Shown here piece by piece: positions 45,721 to 54,386 of a DNA stretch of 64,000 nt. A program made the translations under genes and the position numbers. Source of the DNA: JABWBD01 sp040768665 (GTDB taxonomy: Bacteria; Planctomycetota; Planctomycetia; Pirellulales; Thermoguttaceae); assembly GCA_040768665.1 (NCBI GenBank), contig JAXGMN010000012.1, positions 1 through 64,000 of the forward strand, written 5' to 3'. Each line of letters begins with the position of its first letter. The first letter of the stretch is position 1. The notes under the pieces were generated by a model that made no database searches, had not been told where the DNA came from, and saw only the letters and a list, made by a program, of their open reading frames with translations.

Positions 45721-46505
45721 GCCACTTGGAAGTATAGCAGAGGCACTCCCGGGAGCCAAACGGCCGATCGACATCCTTGTCTTCCGCTACCACTCCTCGA
45801 GGTAGCGCGGTCCATCCTTTCTCGCCGTTTGAGCTCTTCGCGGCGGAAGGTGAATTGCCGGTCCCGTAGTCGGCGGCAGTGCCTCTGCGGCGTGACGGTC
45901 GGTCGGATCGCGCAGCAGTGGCGGCGGACGACCGCATTGTCCGTCGCTTTCCGTTCAGCCCTCACTCGCGCCACCCGTGCGACGAGCATTCCTGTCATGA
46001 GCGCGGCGTGGGGCGATCCTGGTGTTTTGCGTGTCGTAACCTCTGGAAAAGCATCGCGGTTTACGTCGTCTTGCAGGACAGCTTCCGACGTGCGATCCCG
46101 CTGTCCCACCAGACCGGTTCACGGCCGCATTGCCTGTCCTTTTCCAGCTCTGTTCGAAGTTCTGGTCGCCTCGCCCTATGCCACGGCTGCGGATCAAGTC
46201 CGGTGGGAAGATGGCCCCGGCCGTGCGCGACCGCCGACGAGCGATCCTTCTCCAGAGGTGGTGCAATGAAGCCTTTGGGAACTGAGCGGTTGGTTTGCGA
46301 TCGAGGCACCGAGAGGGCCGAGTGCTGGCGGTGCGCTCGCTGTCCGAGAGGGACCCGTGTCGCTCGGTACCACCATCGCGACCGGTTCTGGGCCGGCGAA
46401 GTTCTCTCTCCTTGTAGAACGGAAGCAGCCGCGTTAGAATGCTCGACGGAGTTTGGGGAAGTCAAGCGAACACCCCAGGCAGACCGAGCGTCGGCTGGCG
46501 GTTTC
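45721..46505. other. 785-base region without an intact gene
   Basis: Open frames are present on both strands but none shows a recognisable domain. It contains repeat copy 3 (46063-46154). The open frame that runs into the first HNH gene from 45879 is a chance upstream extension. Confidence 0.45.
46063..46154. repeat. about 90-bp dispersed repeat, copy 3
   Basis: This copy contains TTGCAGGACAGCTTCCGACG, CCCACCAGACCGGTTCACGG and GCATTGCCTGTCCTTTTCC. It is nearly identical in its core to copy 2 and diverged from copy 1. Confidence 0.65.
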
Positions 46506-46596
46506 GTTCAACTGGGTTTCTATCCCGCCCGCTCCGGCGTCTTCCAAGCCGCCGCACTCTTCCGGAGCGGGCGGGATAGAAACCAATTCGTTATAC
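46506..46596 (+). repeat. attC-like site preceding cassette 1
   Basis: GTTCAAC (46506-46512, fits RYYYAAC) precedes a perfect 23-bp stem: 46515-46537 (GGTTTCTATCCCGCC then CGCTCCGG) against 46562-46584, with a 24-base loop. AATTC and GTTATAC (46590-46596) follow. The order R''-stem-R' is that of an integron attC site, but no extrahelical base is visible, so it is atypical. A strong terminator-like hairpin is the alternative. Confidence 0.45.
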
Positions 46597-46628
46597 CGCG
46601 AATACGCGTCGTCCCTGGATTCACGCCG

Positions 46629-47207
46629 ATGAAGAAGAGCCGAGTTTCTGTACCGGAAGACACGCGACTGGACCTTATCGGGAGATGCAACAACCGGTGC
46701 TGCCTCTGCCAAACGCCTTTCGTGGTAATTCATCACATCGACGAAGATCCGTCCAACAACGATATCGGCAACCTAGCACCGCTCTGTCCCAACTGCCACA
46801 GTCAAGCCCATTCGACCAGTCAGCTAACGGTCAACCTTACCCCATCACGCATAATCGCTCTCCGAGACAAATGGTACGACTACTGTGAACAACGACGCCA
46901 GACCTTACACGTCGGTCCAACGCGCAGCCCAAACGCCATTTTGAAAGTCAAGAACTTCGTTCGGTCTGTCGGCTTCGCTCAAAACGGCTGGGCAAAGACA
47001 TTCTCGGCAATTGACGCTTCCTACAACGACCTAACGGTCAACGAGATAATCCATCGCGTCTTTGCCACCTCAAACCGAGATGATTTGGTCACGTACTTGG
47101 AAACCGTAAAATACATGTATCGTGCAGCACTGGACGATCGTGCGGCGCTGGAGCGGTTCGTTGGCGTGTGCAACGCGTTCGGAATTGGCTATGATGAGCT
47201 TGACTGA
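46629..47207 (+). CDS. HNH endonuclease, integron cassette 1
   Basis: This 192-residue protein has an HNH nuclease fold near its N-terminus: GRCNNRCCLCQTPF (Cys pair), VVIHHIDEDPSNNDIGNLA (catalytic His) and LCPNCHSQAH (second Cys pair, His). The remaining 120 residues are helical and unrecognised. I use ATG 46629; the open frame extends far upstream but that part has no protein character. It is the only gene between the GTTATACCGC at 46590 and the attC site at 47305, in cassette orientation. HNH proteins nick or cut DNA and occur in restriction, homing and phage-defence systems. Confidence 0.82.
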   Translation: MKKSRVSVPEDTRLDLIGRCNNRCCLCQTPFVVIHHIDEDPSNNDIGNLAPLCPNCHSQAHSTSQLTVNLTPSRIIALRDKWYDYCEQRRQTLHVGPTRSPNAILKVKNFVRSVGFAQNGWAKTFSAIDASYNDLTVNEIIHRVFATSNRDDLVTYLETVKYMYRAALDDRAALERFVGVCNAFGIGYDELD

Positions 47208-47304
47208 TGAAAGGGGTGCACAGGATGAGTCCGCCGATACGAGTGAGAGCTTCGCCATCCCAGGCATTGACTGAACGGCAACTGTCAAGGTGGTTGCACA
47301 GCAG

Positions 47305-47377
47305 GCGGTATAACACGGCGCTGCACCCGACGGGTCACCGCTACGCGGTTCGCGTCGGGTGAGCTTAATCGTTCGGC
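47305..47377 (+). repeat. integron attC recombination site (end of cassette 1)
   Basis: R'' is GCGGTATAAC (47305-47314). L'' is GCTGCACCCGACG, L' is CGTCGGGTGAGC, pairing as CACCCGACG/CGTCGGGTG and GCT/AGC with one unpaired G (the extrahelical base). R' is GTTCGGC (47371-47377). The R'' is the exact reverse complement of GTTATACCGC at 46590-46599, the start of the cassette, as expected if the cassette excised as a circle. Confidence 0.75.
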
Positions 47378-47404
47378 CTCAACAGCAGGTGTCTCGAGGC
47401 ATCC

Positions 47405-48091
47405 ATGAAGTTCGAACTGCGAAAGACGGCGCGCGGCCTGAGCGACGAGGAGTTGCTGGAAGATCTCCAGCGCGTCGCCCGCAAGCTGGGTCGGGATACG
47501 GTAACGATCTCGGAGTACACCGAGCATGGACTTGGTCACGCAACAACCATTCAGCGGCGTTTTCGTTCGTGGTTCAAGGCACTTGAGGATGCCGGCCTTA
47601 AGCCGAGCCGATCTCGCATTGGAGTATCCGACGAGGAACTTTTCGAAAACCTTCGGGCTGTTTGGATGTCACTCGGACGACAGCCGAGCTATGGCGAAAT
47701 CAAGACCCCACTGTCGCAGTACTCTGCTGACACGTACGAGAACCGGTTCGGCAGTTGGTCGCAGGCCCTCCAGCAATTCGTTGAATGGGTCAACGCTGAC
47801 GAAGCTGCGGAGCCTGATAAGCCTCAAATCGAAACAGAGACCCCGCGGAACGCAAGTGCCCAAGCTCGTAGGACAAAACGGGAGATCAGCGAGCGGTTGA
47901 GATTTCGAATCTTGGTCAGAGACGGCTTCAGGTGCGGTGCGTGTGGGGCAAGTCCGCTGGAGAACCGTGGCACGGAACTGCACGTTGACCACATTGTTCC
48001 TTGGTCAAAGGGTGGTGAGACTGTGCCAGACAACTTGGCCACCAAGTGCTCCAGATGCAATCTGGGGAAGGGTGACGCGTTTGAGGCCTAA
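47405..48091 (+). CDS. HNH endonuclease with homing-associated repeats, integron cassette 2
   Basis: This 228-residue protein begins with two repeats of the homing-endonuclease-associated type: LSDEELLEDLQRVARKLGRD to FRSWFKALEDAGL (residues about 12-63), and VSDEELFENLRAVWMSLGRQ to FGSWSQALQQF (about 72-122). A classical HNH domain ends it: RFRILVRDGFRCGACG, ELHVDHIVPWSKGG, DNLATKCSRCNLGKG. The start is ATG 47405, 33 bases after the attC cleavage point. Its stop codon TAA (48089-48091) lies in the next R'' box, as is common for cassette genes. Confidence 0.85.
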   Translation: MKFELRKTARGLSDEELLEDLQRVARKLGRDTVTISEYTEHGLGHATTIQRRFRSWFKALEDAGLKPSRSRIGVSDEELFENLRAVWMSLGRQPSYGEIKTPLSQYSADTYENRFGSWSQALQQFVEWVNADEAAEPDKPQIETETPRNASAQARRTKREISERLRFRILVRDGFRCGACGASPLENRGTELHVDHIVPWSKGGETVPDNLATKCSRCNLGKGDAFEA

Positions 48092-48110
48092 CAACAGCAT
48101 GCAGCGCGCG
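48083..48110 (+). repeat. truncated attC site (end of cassette 2)
   Basis: R'' is GAGGCCTAAC (48083-48092), complementary in 9 of 10 positions to the cassette start GTTCGGCCTC at 47371. AACAGCATGCAGCGCG follows as an L''-like arm. I cannot find the matching L'/R' arm downstream, so the site seems cut off by later rearrangement. Confidence 0.5.
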
Positions 48111-48570
48111 GGGAAGGAAAGGACATACAATGCGACCATGCAGCGACCCAATACGCTCCGCGGGAGTGTCCGACGTAAACTCCGCCATTTCCAGAGGTTG
48201 CGACGCAGAAACAGCAGACTGCCCATGTCGCGCCGCGGCAATGCCACTCTCTCTAACGAGTTGCCCATCCGTCGGGTCAGATCCCGCTTTTCGTTGTCGC
48301 CTGAGCGTGAGGACGTTTCCTGGCTCAGAAGGCGGGCCGGAAACCAAGTCACCGTCAGGGCCGCACGCGCACGACAGCACTGGCATTTCCAACCGTTGAA
48401 CAAGTCGCCGCAGCCGATTCCGGTTCACCCTGCGATTGCGATGGCCCGGTTGCTGACGCCGACGGCCTGGACGGACCGGCTGCTCTGGTGCGCGGCGCGG
48501 CGCCGACGGTCTTGGGCTGCTTGCTACGCGGCGAAACGGTGTGCATGGCAGACGTGGTCAGGGTTGATGG
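48093..48570. repeat. composite repeat R, left part (copy X, about 48268-48600)
   Basis: From about 48268 the sequence resembles 52187-52490: AACAAGTCGCCGCAGCCGAT, TCCGGTTCACCCTGCG and GGTTGATGGTTGATGG at the end match GACAAGTCGCCGCGGCCGAT, TCCGGTTCACCTTGCG and the heptamer array there. No gene is recognised. The first 170 bases (48093-48267) have no identifiable content beyond the truncated attC arm. Confidence 0.6.
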
Positions 48571-49010
48571 TTGATGGTTGATGGTTCCGAGCACTCGGCT
48601 GGCGTGGCGGCGTTCGCCCGGGCCCTGCGCGGCGACGGAAACGACGTGGAACTCGAGCGGGTTGCATCAGGACCAGTTCGTCGATTGGCGCGGTGGTGTA
48701 ACGGAGAGACCATCGCCGCCGAATCGGGCTTCGTCCTCTGCGTGGCGACCGCCGAGTACCGGCGGCGGATCGAAGGCGGCGTGCCGCCGAAGAAAGGAAA
48801 AGGCATCTACATCGGAAGGCAGCCCTGCTGGACGACGACCGTACGACGCCAAGGGCAAGCGGGCGGATCGCTTCCGGTCCTGTTCGACACCGAGCGGCAA
48901 AAATCGATCCCGCGGTTCAAGGCCAATCCGCAAAGGATTGCTTCTTCTTCCGGGGAGCGGTTTGAGGGGGGCCTTTCTAGCCGCCAATCATCGCCCCACC
49001 GGGCAGTCAC
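48571..49010 (+). pseudogene. SEFIR-domain protein relic
   Basis: Reading across two frames gives SEFIR-like text: HSAGVAAFARALRGDG, then HQDQFVDW (other frame), then AAESGFVLCVATAEYRRRIE, PKKGKGIYIG, and PVLFDTERQKSIPRF. Bacterial SEFIR domains (STIR/TIR-like) have D-FV-W-RW, ADFVL-VCT--Y-RR and IPVLFD in this order. Frame breaks and lost Trp-Glu motifs show decay. SEFIR domains occur in NLR-like conflict and signalling proteins. The partner domains are not present. Confidence 0.55.
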
Positions 49011-49099
49011 GGACAACCTCGTTCATCAGGTCGCGGGTTCGGGCCGGCCGATGCGGTGAAAGCTGCCGATTGTCTCTTCATCGAGCAACTTGACCAAAC

Positions 49100-49498
49100 T
49101 CACATCTCGCCGCGTGCTTGCAGTTCTGTCCGCATAGCTACCCTCGCTTCCGCATTCAAATTCAGCAGGGCTGCCGTGGCGCGCCCAGTGGGCGTGCGTC
49201 CGGCGATCAAGGCGCCCACGAATGCAAAATGCTCTTTCCACATATCCGTTCGCGGATTGAACAGAGCGACGAGCTTGTCGGTCTCCGGATCGATGGCAGA
49301 CAAGTTGGGTCCCTTGAAGCGGTTGGAGGCGGGACAAGCCAACGCCAGATTCGCGGGGTCGTCATCTCCGCGGTGCTGTTTGGCACGGATGTGTTCGACA
49401 TGGAAGACGAACAAAGGCGCGGAGGCCTGAGGAAGTCGGCAGTATTCGCAACGGTCGCTTGCCCGCTGCCAAACGGTGCGATAAGTGGCAGCATCCAT
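49100..49498 (-). CDS. HNH endonuclease
   Basis: This 132-residue HNH protein has WQRASDRCEYCRLPQASAPL, VFHVEHIRAKQHRGDD (catalytic His), NLALACPASNRFKGPNLSAI and GRTPTGRATAALLNLN. The second zinc ligand pair is partly replaced (CPASN rather than CPRCN), so zinc binding may be weakened. Its ATG overlaps the TGA of the upstream helical protein (49498-49500), so the two are co-translated. The pair recurs in other planctomycetes and cyanobacteria as far as I remember. Confidence 0.82.
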   Translation of the reverse strand: MDAATYRTVWQRASDRCEYCRLPQASAPLFVFHVEHIRAKQHRGDDDPANLALACPASNRFKGPNLSAIDPETDKLVALFNPRTDMWKEHFAFVGALIAGRTPTGRATAALLNLNAEARVAMRTELQARGEM

Positions 49499-49767
49499 CA
49501 GGGCGAGTTCTCTTGGTCGAGCACTCGTCGCGCCTTTGCCTGTAAAATCGTCACGAGGTGGAAGGCTTCGAGATAGTTGTCGTATTCTGATTCTTCTTCC
49601 GGGGACAACTTCCCCTCGTTGGCCTTGTCGGCAAGCTCATCCAAACGCGCCTGTGTTTGAGCGTCTGCCCGCAAGTCCACGATGCGGCGTGCCACCTCCG
49701 GCGTGAAGCTGTCCATGAGGGGCTCCAGGATTCGGTCCAGGACATTGGTAGAAGGCGATGCGTTCAT
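49498..49767 (-). CDS. small helical partner of the HNH nuclease
   Basis: This 89-residue, all-helical acidic protein contains LDRILEPLMDSFTPEVARRI, RLDELADKANEGKLSPEEES and EYDNYLEAFHLVTILQAKAR. It overlaps the HNH gene by four bases. The sequence recalls the small proteins that accompany this HNH type; an antitoxin-like or targeting role is an inference. Confidence 0.7.
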   Translation of the reverse strand: MNASPSTNVLDRILEPLMDSFTPEVARRIVDLRADAQTQARLDELADKANEGKLSPEEESEYDNYLEAFHLVTILQAKARRVLDQENSP

Positions 49768-49875
49768 ACTGCCATTCTACGACTTCAGTTCGAGGCTGCC
49801 AACATGTACCCCCTTTTTCCTCCTGTGGCGTTGCCCACGGCCATCGACTACACGCGGCGGTAAGGGCCATCCGGT

Positions 49876-49990
49876 GTGGAAAGCCTGGGGATCCTGTTCG
49901 ACGCGGAGCCGGAGGAGTCGATCCCTCGGTTTAAGGACAAAGGATTGCTTCTTCTTCCGGGGAGCGGTTTCTCGAGGCCCCCTGTTCGGC
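49876..49990 (+). pseudogene. second SEFIR-like fragment
   Basis: The frame reads ILFDAEPEESIPRFKDK and then LLLLPGSGF. Its DNA closely resembles 48890-48970 (GATTGCTTCTTCTTCCGGGG and GAGCGGTTT shared). It is a partial copy of the SEFIR C-terminal motif with no other part left. Confidence 0.45.
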
Positions 49991-51535
49991 ATGCGATCCA
50001 GGGCTTTCAACTCTGTGGCTTGACCTTGGTCGCGCGGGCTGTTTCATCCAGGGGTCGAGCCTGGCTCGCAAATCGTCGCGGACGGGCGCGAGACAAGGTC
50101 AGGCTTTGTATTTCAACTCTAGGGTTGAAATTCAAAACCCGACCCTGTGCCGCTGACTTTGCTACGGTCCGGCCGAAGCCGAGTTTCCGCCAGCGGCGTG
50201 TCGGAGGCCATTTTGCGCGAGATCGACGTCCGAGCCGACCGCCGGCTGGGGGCGCACTGCCATCCGCACACCTCCGGCGGCTGACGGCACTCGGGCAGTC
50301 CTCAGATGGCCGCGGCGGAGCGGGACGGCGAAATTGTCTCCAATTCGGCCAGGCACTCGCTGAGGAATTGTTCGACGTCCGCGCGCGTGGCATCGTTCAG
50401 CGGACCGGCCAGCGCGCCTTGAAACAGGTTCGCGGCCTGGGAAAACTGGCCGGCATTTCGATGGCACGTGGCCGCGCTGATCCGGTGCCAACGCCGCCTC
50501 GCGGCTGCGGCCAATCGCGTCCAAGTGCGGGGCGATACGCTCCTCCAACGACGCGGCCGACCGCCACAGCGGCCGGGCCGTCTCGGGCATTCCCATCTGA
50601 GCAATTGCGCTGCTTGCTATGGGGAGAAACGGTGTGCATGGCTGAAGTGGTCAGGGTTGCTGGTTGCTGGTTGCTGGTTGATGGTGCGGTCTCCACTGCG
50701 CGCGACCGGGAAGCCGCGCCGGCACCGGATGCCGCTACCGATCGGCAACGGCCGACGCCACCACGCCAAGCGCAGGACCGTACGCACTCAACGGGTGTCC
50801 TGTCGCTGATCGGTGGCCACGCCCGCGTCCGGTCATCCGCTACGCCGGCATCGTCGTGCGCTGCCGCGTCTGGGCGCGAGCCATCGTGTGGCCGGGCGAC
50901 GGAGCGGCTTGGCTAGCGGCTTCATGGGTAGGGCAACGGGCACGTTCGTTGTGTTTATGCGTGTCCTCTGTGCTCAGTCTGCGGTGAAAGGCAGCGGTCG
51001 CGGCCCGCTGGGCCTTTCGCCGTCGCTTTGTGGGGGACATTTGCCCGCAGGGCTGCGCGGACGTGCCCTGGGCTGCCGAGTTTCTCCTTCGGGGCGGATC
51101 GTCACAAAGGGGAAATCGCGAGGGGAGGACGGTGGGTGGCGCTGCTAAGCACGGAGTAGCGAGGAACGTAAAGATCCACGGGGCGGGCCCGTGGCATTTT
51201 TGGAGGTGGGGCAGTTGGGATTGGGGTAGCGGGGAGCGTAAGGATCCACGGGGCAGGCCCGTGGCATTTTTGGAGGCGGGGCGGTTAGCCGCAGATCAAA
51301 GCGTTCTGCTTCTCGCTGGAAAAAAGAAGATCGCGAAGAATCTGGGGCAGAGAGTCGAAAGGAAGAGGAGGAACACGGATCTTCGCTGATCGACACGAAT
51401 CAAGGCCGGCGGCGGAGGAGCACGAGGTGAAAGGGGGCATTGCACTACCGTTTCTCGACGGAAGATCAGCGTCGCAGCCTCGTTGGTCCGGCGACGATTA
51501 CGATGCTCCTCGTGCGACTGCGTGGATGTCGAGCT
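49991..51535. repeat. degenerate region with composite repeats
   Basis: A TPR-like C-terminal relic is visible on the minus strand (about 50302-50480: AGQFSQAANLFQGAL and TRADVEQFLSECLAELE). The hairpin TTTCAAC-TCTAGG-GTTGAAA lies near 50113. About 50590-51030 is copy Z of composite repeat R (right part). About 51040-51380 is a two-unit version of the hairpin tandem array seen at 54387. No intact gene is recognised. Confidence 0.5.
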
Positions 51536-51736
51536 TTACGCGCTCGCCTTACGGGAGATCAAATCGCGTACCTCGGGCACCAGGTCGGTTGGGATCACCA
51601 TGACCGTGTGCCCTTCCATTTCCCGCGCAGCCTCGTCTTCGGCGATCATTGCCTCGTCGTCCATTGCGTCGTAATGCTCGATCAGACGCTGCACGCGTGC
51701 TTGATCCCAGCCGGGTGGAAATACTTGTTTGCTCAT
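51536..51736 (-). CDS. small antitoxin-like protein
   Basis: This 66-residue acidic protein has PGWDQARVQRLIEHYDAMDD, EDEAAREMEGHTVMVIP and DLVPEVRDLISRK. Its start overlaps the stop of the preceding DUF4258-like gene (ATG 51736, TGA 51733-51735), so it is the second gene of a coupled pair. The family is a conserved small protein paired with such toxins; its activity is unproven. Confidence 0.65.
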   Translation of the reverse strand: MSKQVFPPGWDQARVQRLIEHYDAMDDEAMIAEDEAAREMEGHTVMVIPTDLVPEVRDLISRKASA

Positions 51737-52017
51737 TTGCCTTTCCTTCGCCTCCTGCGGTGATAAGCGGCCAGTTGTTTGCCCCGCAACTCCTAGGCGG
51801 TCACCACGAAAGCGCTATCGCCAGCCGGGTCAGGAACATAAATCACTCGCAAGTAACGGCCGGCGTGGGTCTGCCCAAGTGCCATCCGAGAGTCATCCGA
51901 ACTCGGCCGATCCTCCGCCGGCCGAGCGAGCACCTGGCGAACCTCGTCTTCGCTGAGTCCATGCTGATCGATGTGCGGCTCGCCAGTGTCCGGATCCTCA
52001 TAGAAACGGAGTTCCAT
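51733..52017 (-). pseudogene. DUF4258-like toxin with an in-frame TAG
   Basis: The frame starts MELRFYEDPDTGEPHIDQHG, has VLARPAEDRPSSDDSRMALG and GRYLRVIYVPDPAGDSAFVV, then TA-stop (TAG 51793-51795). After the stop it reads ELRGKQLAAYHRRRRRKGK to TGA 51733-51735. Relatives have Tyr at the stop, so TAC or TAT to TAG is likely. The truncated product would lose the conserved basic C-terminus. Confidence 0.7.
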
Positions 52018-52977
52018 AGCGGCCCCTCGCCTTGCCTGCTACCATTGTAGCGTGCACTGAATCGCACGTACCCGCCAATTTCCGACCGCGCAGCTTCGCT
52101 GCCGCGAACTGCCAGTCTAACGCCTGATGGTAACCGCTCGTCCGGGCAGACGGCAATCCCCCGTATTGATCCTCGCTTGCACGGTCCGCCGGAGTCAGAT
52201 CTCGTTTTTCGCCTGCGAAGGGCCTTTTCACGCCCCAGAAGCGGGTCGGAAAACAAGTTATCGTCAGAGCCCGACCGCACGACACCCCCGGTATTTCCAA
52301 CGCTGGGACAAGTCGCCGCGGCCGATTCCGGTTCACCTTGCGGTCACGATGGCCGCGCTGCTGATGCCGACGACCTGGATGGGCCGCTCATCTGGTCCGC
52401 GCCGCGGTGGTGACGGTCGTGGGCTGCGTGCTACGGGGCGGGACGTTGTGCACGGCTGGCGTGGGCAGGGTTGATGGTTGATGGTTGATGGTTGATGGTT
52501 GATGGTTGATGGCTGATGGCTGATGGCTGATGGCTGATGGCTGATGGCTGATGGCTGATGGCTGATGGCTGATGGCTGATGGCTGATGGCTGATGGCTGG
52601 GATGGCTGATGGTGCGATCTCCACCAGGCGCGACTGGGCCGCCGGCACCGATGCCGCTGCCGATCGCCGCCGGATGCCCGCGTCCGGTCGTCCACCAAGC
52701 GCCGGTATCGTCGCAGCGCACCGCGTCTGGCGCGAGCCACCAGGGGGCCGGGCGACGGAGCGGCTTGGCTAGTGGCCGGCGGGTAGGGCAACGGGCGCGT
52801 TCGTTGTGTTTGCGCGTGTCCTCTGTGCCCTCTGTGGTGAAGGGAAAGGCAGCGGTCGCGGCCCGTTGGGCCTTTCGCTGTGTCTTCGTAGTTTGACTGT
52901 AGCTTGACATTGACTGACTGTAACTCTTTTGGTATTCAGCCTTTCCTCACATTTCGAGTGCAGGAAAGGAGGAGCCG
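52018..52977. repeat. composite repeat R, complete copy (Y/W), with heptamer array
   Basis: About 52187-52885 contains both halves seen separately at 48268-48600 and 50590-51030. At its centre (52469-52594) are 18 exact heptamers: six GGTTGAT then twelve GGCTGAT, plus two imperfect units. On the minus strand these read as HQPSAIS-type peptides, which are an artefact of the repeat. No intact gene is present. Confidence 0.75.
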
Positions 52978-54370
52978 ATGGAACGGCGATTTGATGTGCG
53001 ATTGGAGGAACTGTTGGAAGATGCGGTTTTGGATCCCCGGATACCGAAAGGGATGCTGGACCGTTTGGAGCAATTCGTCGAACCCTACGCAGCACGTTTG
53101 ACGAGCAGCGAGCAACAAGGACACGTGCGGGAGATGTGTCGGTCTGTGTTCGGATGTCAAACGGAAGAATTCCGAGATGATCGCTTACCTCCACGACCAG
53201 GGCGGCATGCGCTGCAGAAGTTCATCGGCCAGTCGCCGTGGACGATCGTCCGCTGATCGGAGGAACGGGTGCGACAAGTCGGTGCGGAGTTGGGCGAGCC
53301 CGATGGCGTGCTCGTTTTCGACCCGTCGGGGTTCAAGAAACAAGGAAAAAGCTCGGTCGGGGTGGCGCGACAATGGTGCGGGCGTCTGGGAAAATCGACA
53401 ACTGCCAGGCGGGTATATACTGGGGGTATAAGCTGAAAGGAGCATGCCCTGGTGGACACGCGGCTGTACTTGAACAAAGAGGGCGAAAGACAAGAAGCGG
53501 CGGAAGAAGTGCGGTGTTCCTGCCGCGATTCGCTTCGCACGCGGCACGCGCTGGCCTTGGAGATGCTTGCGGAGCACGGAAAGCCTTGCCCTCACGGCTG
53601 GATTGCCGGAGACGACGAAATGGGGCGTAGCTCGGCATTTCGGCGAGATTTGCGGTCGTTGGGAGAACGGTATCTGCTCGCCGTGCCATCGAACACGTTG
53701 AGCGCGATCTGGATGCCGTCGCCGGAATACTGTGGTCGCGGACGGCGGCCGCAGATTCCCTATGTCCGCGTGGATCGGTGGTGTGCGGCGTTGCCGGAGA
53801 ACGCCTGGATGACGATCGAGTGTGCGTGACGCGCTCGCGGCCAGCTGGCGGTGCAGGCCGTGAAGACACGCGTCCAGGCGAAGAGCGATCGACGTCGCAA
53901 CGGTCCCGAAGAGCTGTTGGTGGTGGCGCGAGGAGCAGAGCGATGGTACGATGAAGCACGATTACCACCTCGCGAACGCGCGCCCGAAACGCCGCTGGCC
54001 GAATTCACCCGTGTCGTCAAGGCCGAGCATCGGATCGAGGAGTGCTCGAGCGTGCGAAAGGCGAAGCGGGGCTTGCTCAATATCAGGTCCGCAATTGGCG
54101 GGGGTGGCACCACCATCAAACACTTCGTTGTTGGCCGCATGGTTCCTGACGCAAGAAGACATGCGGGGGAAAAAATACACCCCAGCACTCACTGTTCCAC
54201 GTGTTCGCACCATCCTGGCCTCATTGCTCACTCGCGCCCTCGACTGCGGTTCGCCGGACTATATCAAGCGGCACAATACCCGGGTGATGCAGCGGAACGA
54301 ATGTGCCTACGCATACCACTGGAAATCACGTAATCGCTTGGCTCCTCGAAGGTTCAGTCAACGGAAATAG
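52978..54370 (+). pseudogene. IS701-like DDE transposase, heavily frameshifted
   Basis: Segments in three frames follow family order: MERRFDVRLEELLEDAVLDP at the start; ALQKFIGQSPW; GVLVFDPSGFKKQGKSSVGV (catalytic Asp region); TRLYLNKEG; HGWIAGDDEMGRSSAFRRDL; YCGRGRRPQIPYVRVDRW; LVVARGAERWYDEA; AEHRIEECSS; AFLTQE-like and YHWKSRNRLAPRRFSQRK at the end. At least five frame breaks and one TGA are needed to read it, so it is dead. No terminal repeats were recognised. Confidence 0.8.
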
Positions 54371-54386
54371 CGGCTACAGTCAAAGT

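Noticed and set aside
45879..46628. Upstream extension of the first HNH gene
   Set aside because: It runs through a dispersed repeat and the attC-like hairpin and has no protein character; the HNH domain starts right after ATG 46629.
52388..52910. Minus-strand protein with HQPSAIS repeats
   Set aside because: A seven-base repeat is open in all frames; the peptide repeat is a by-product.
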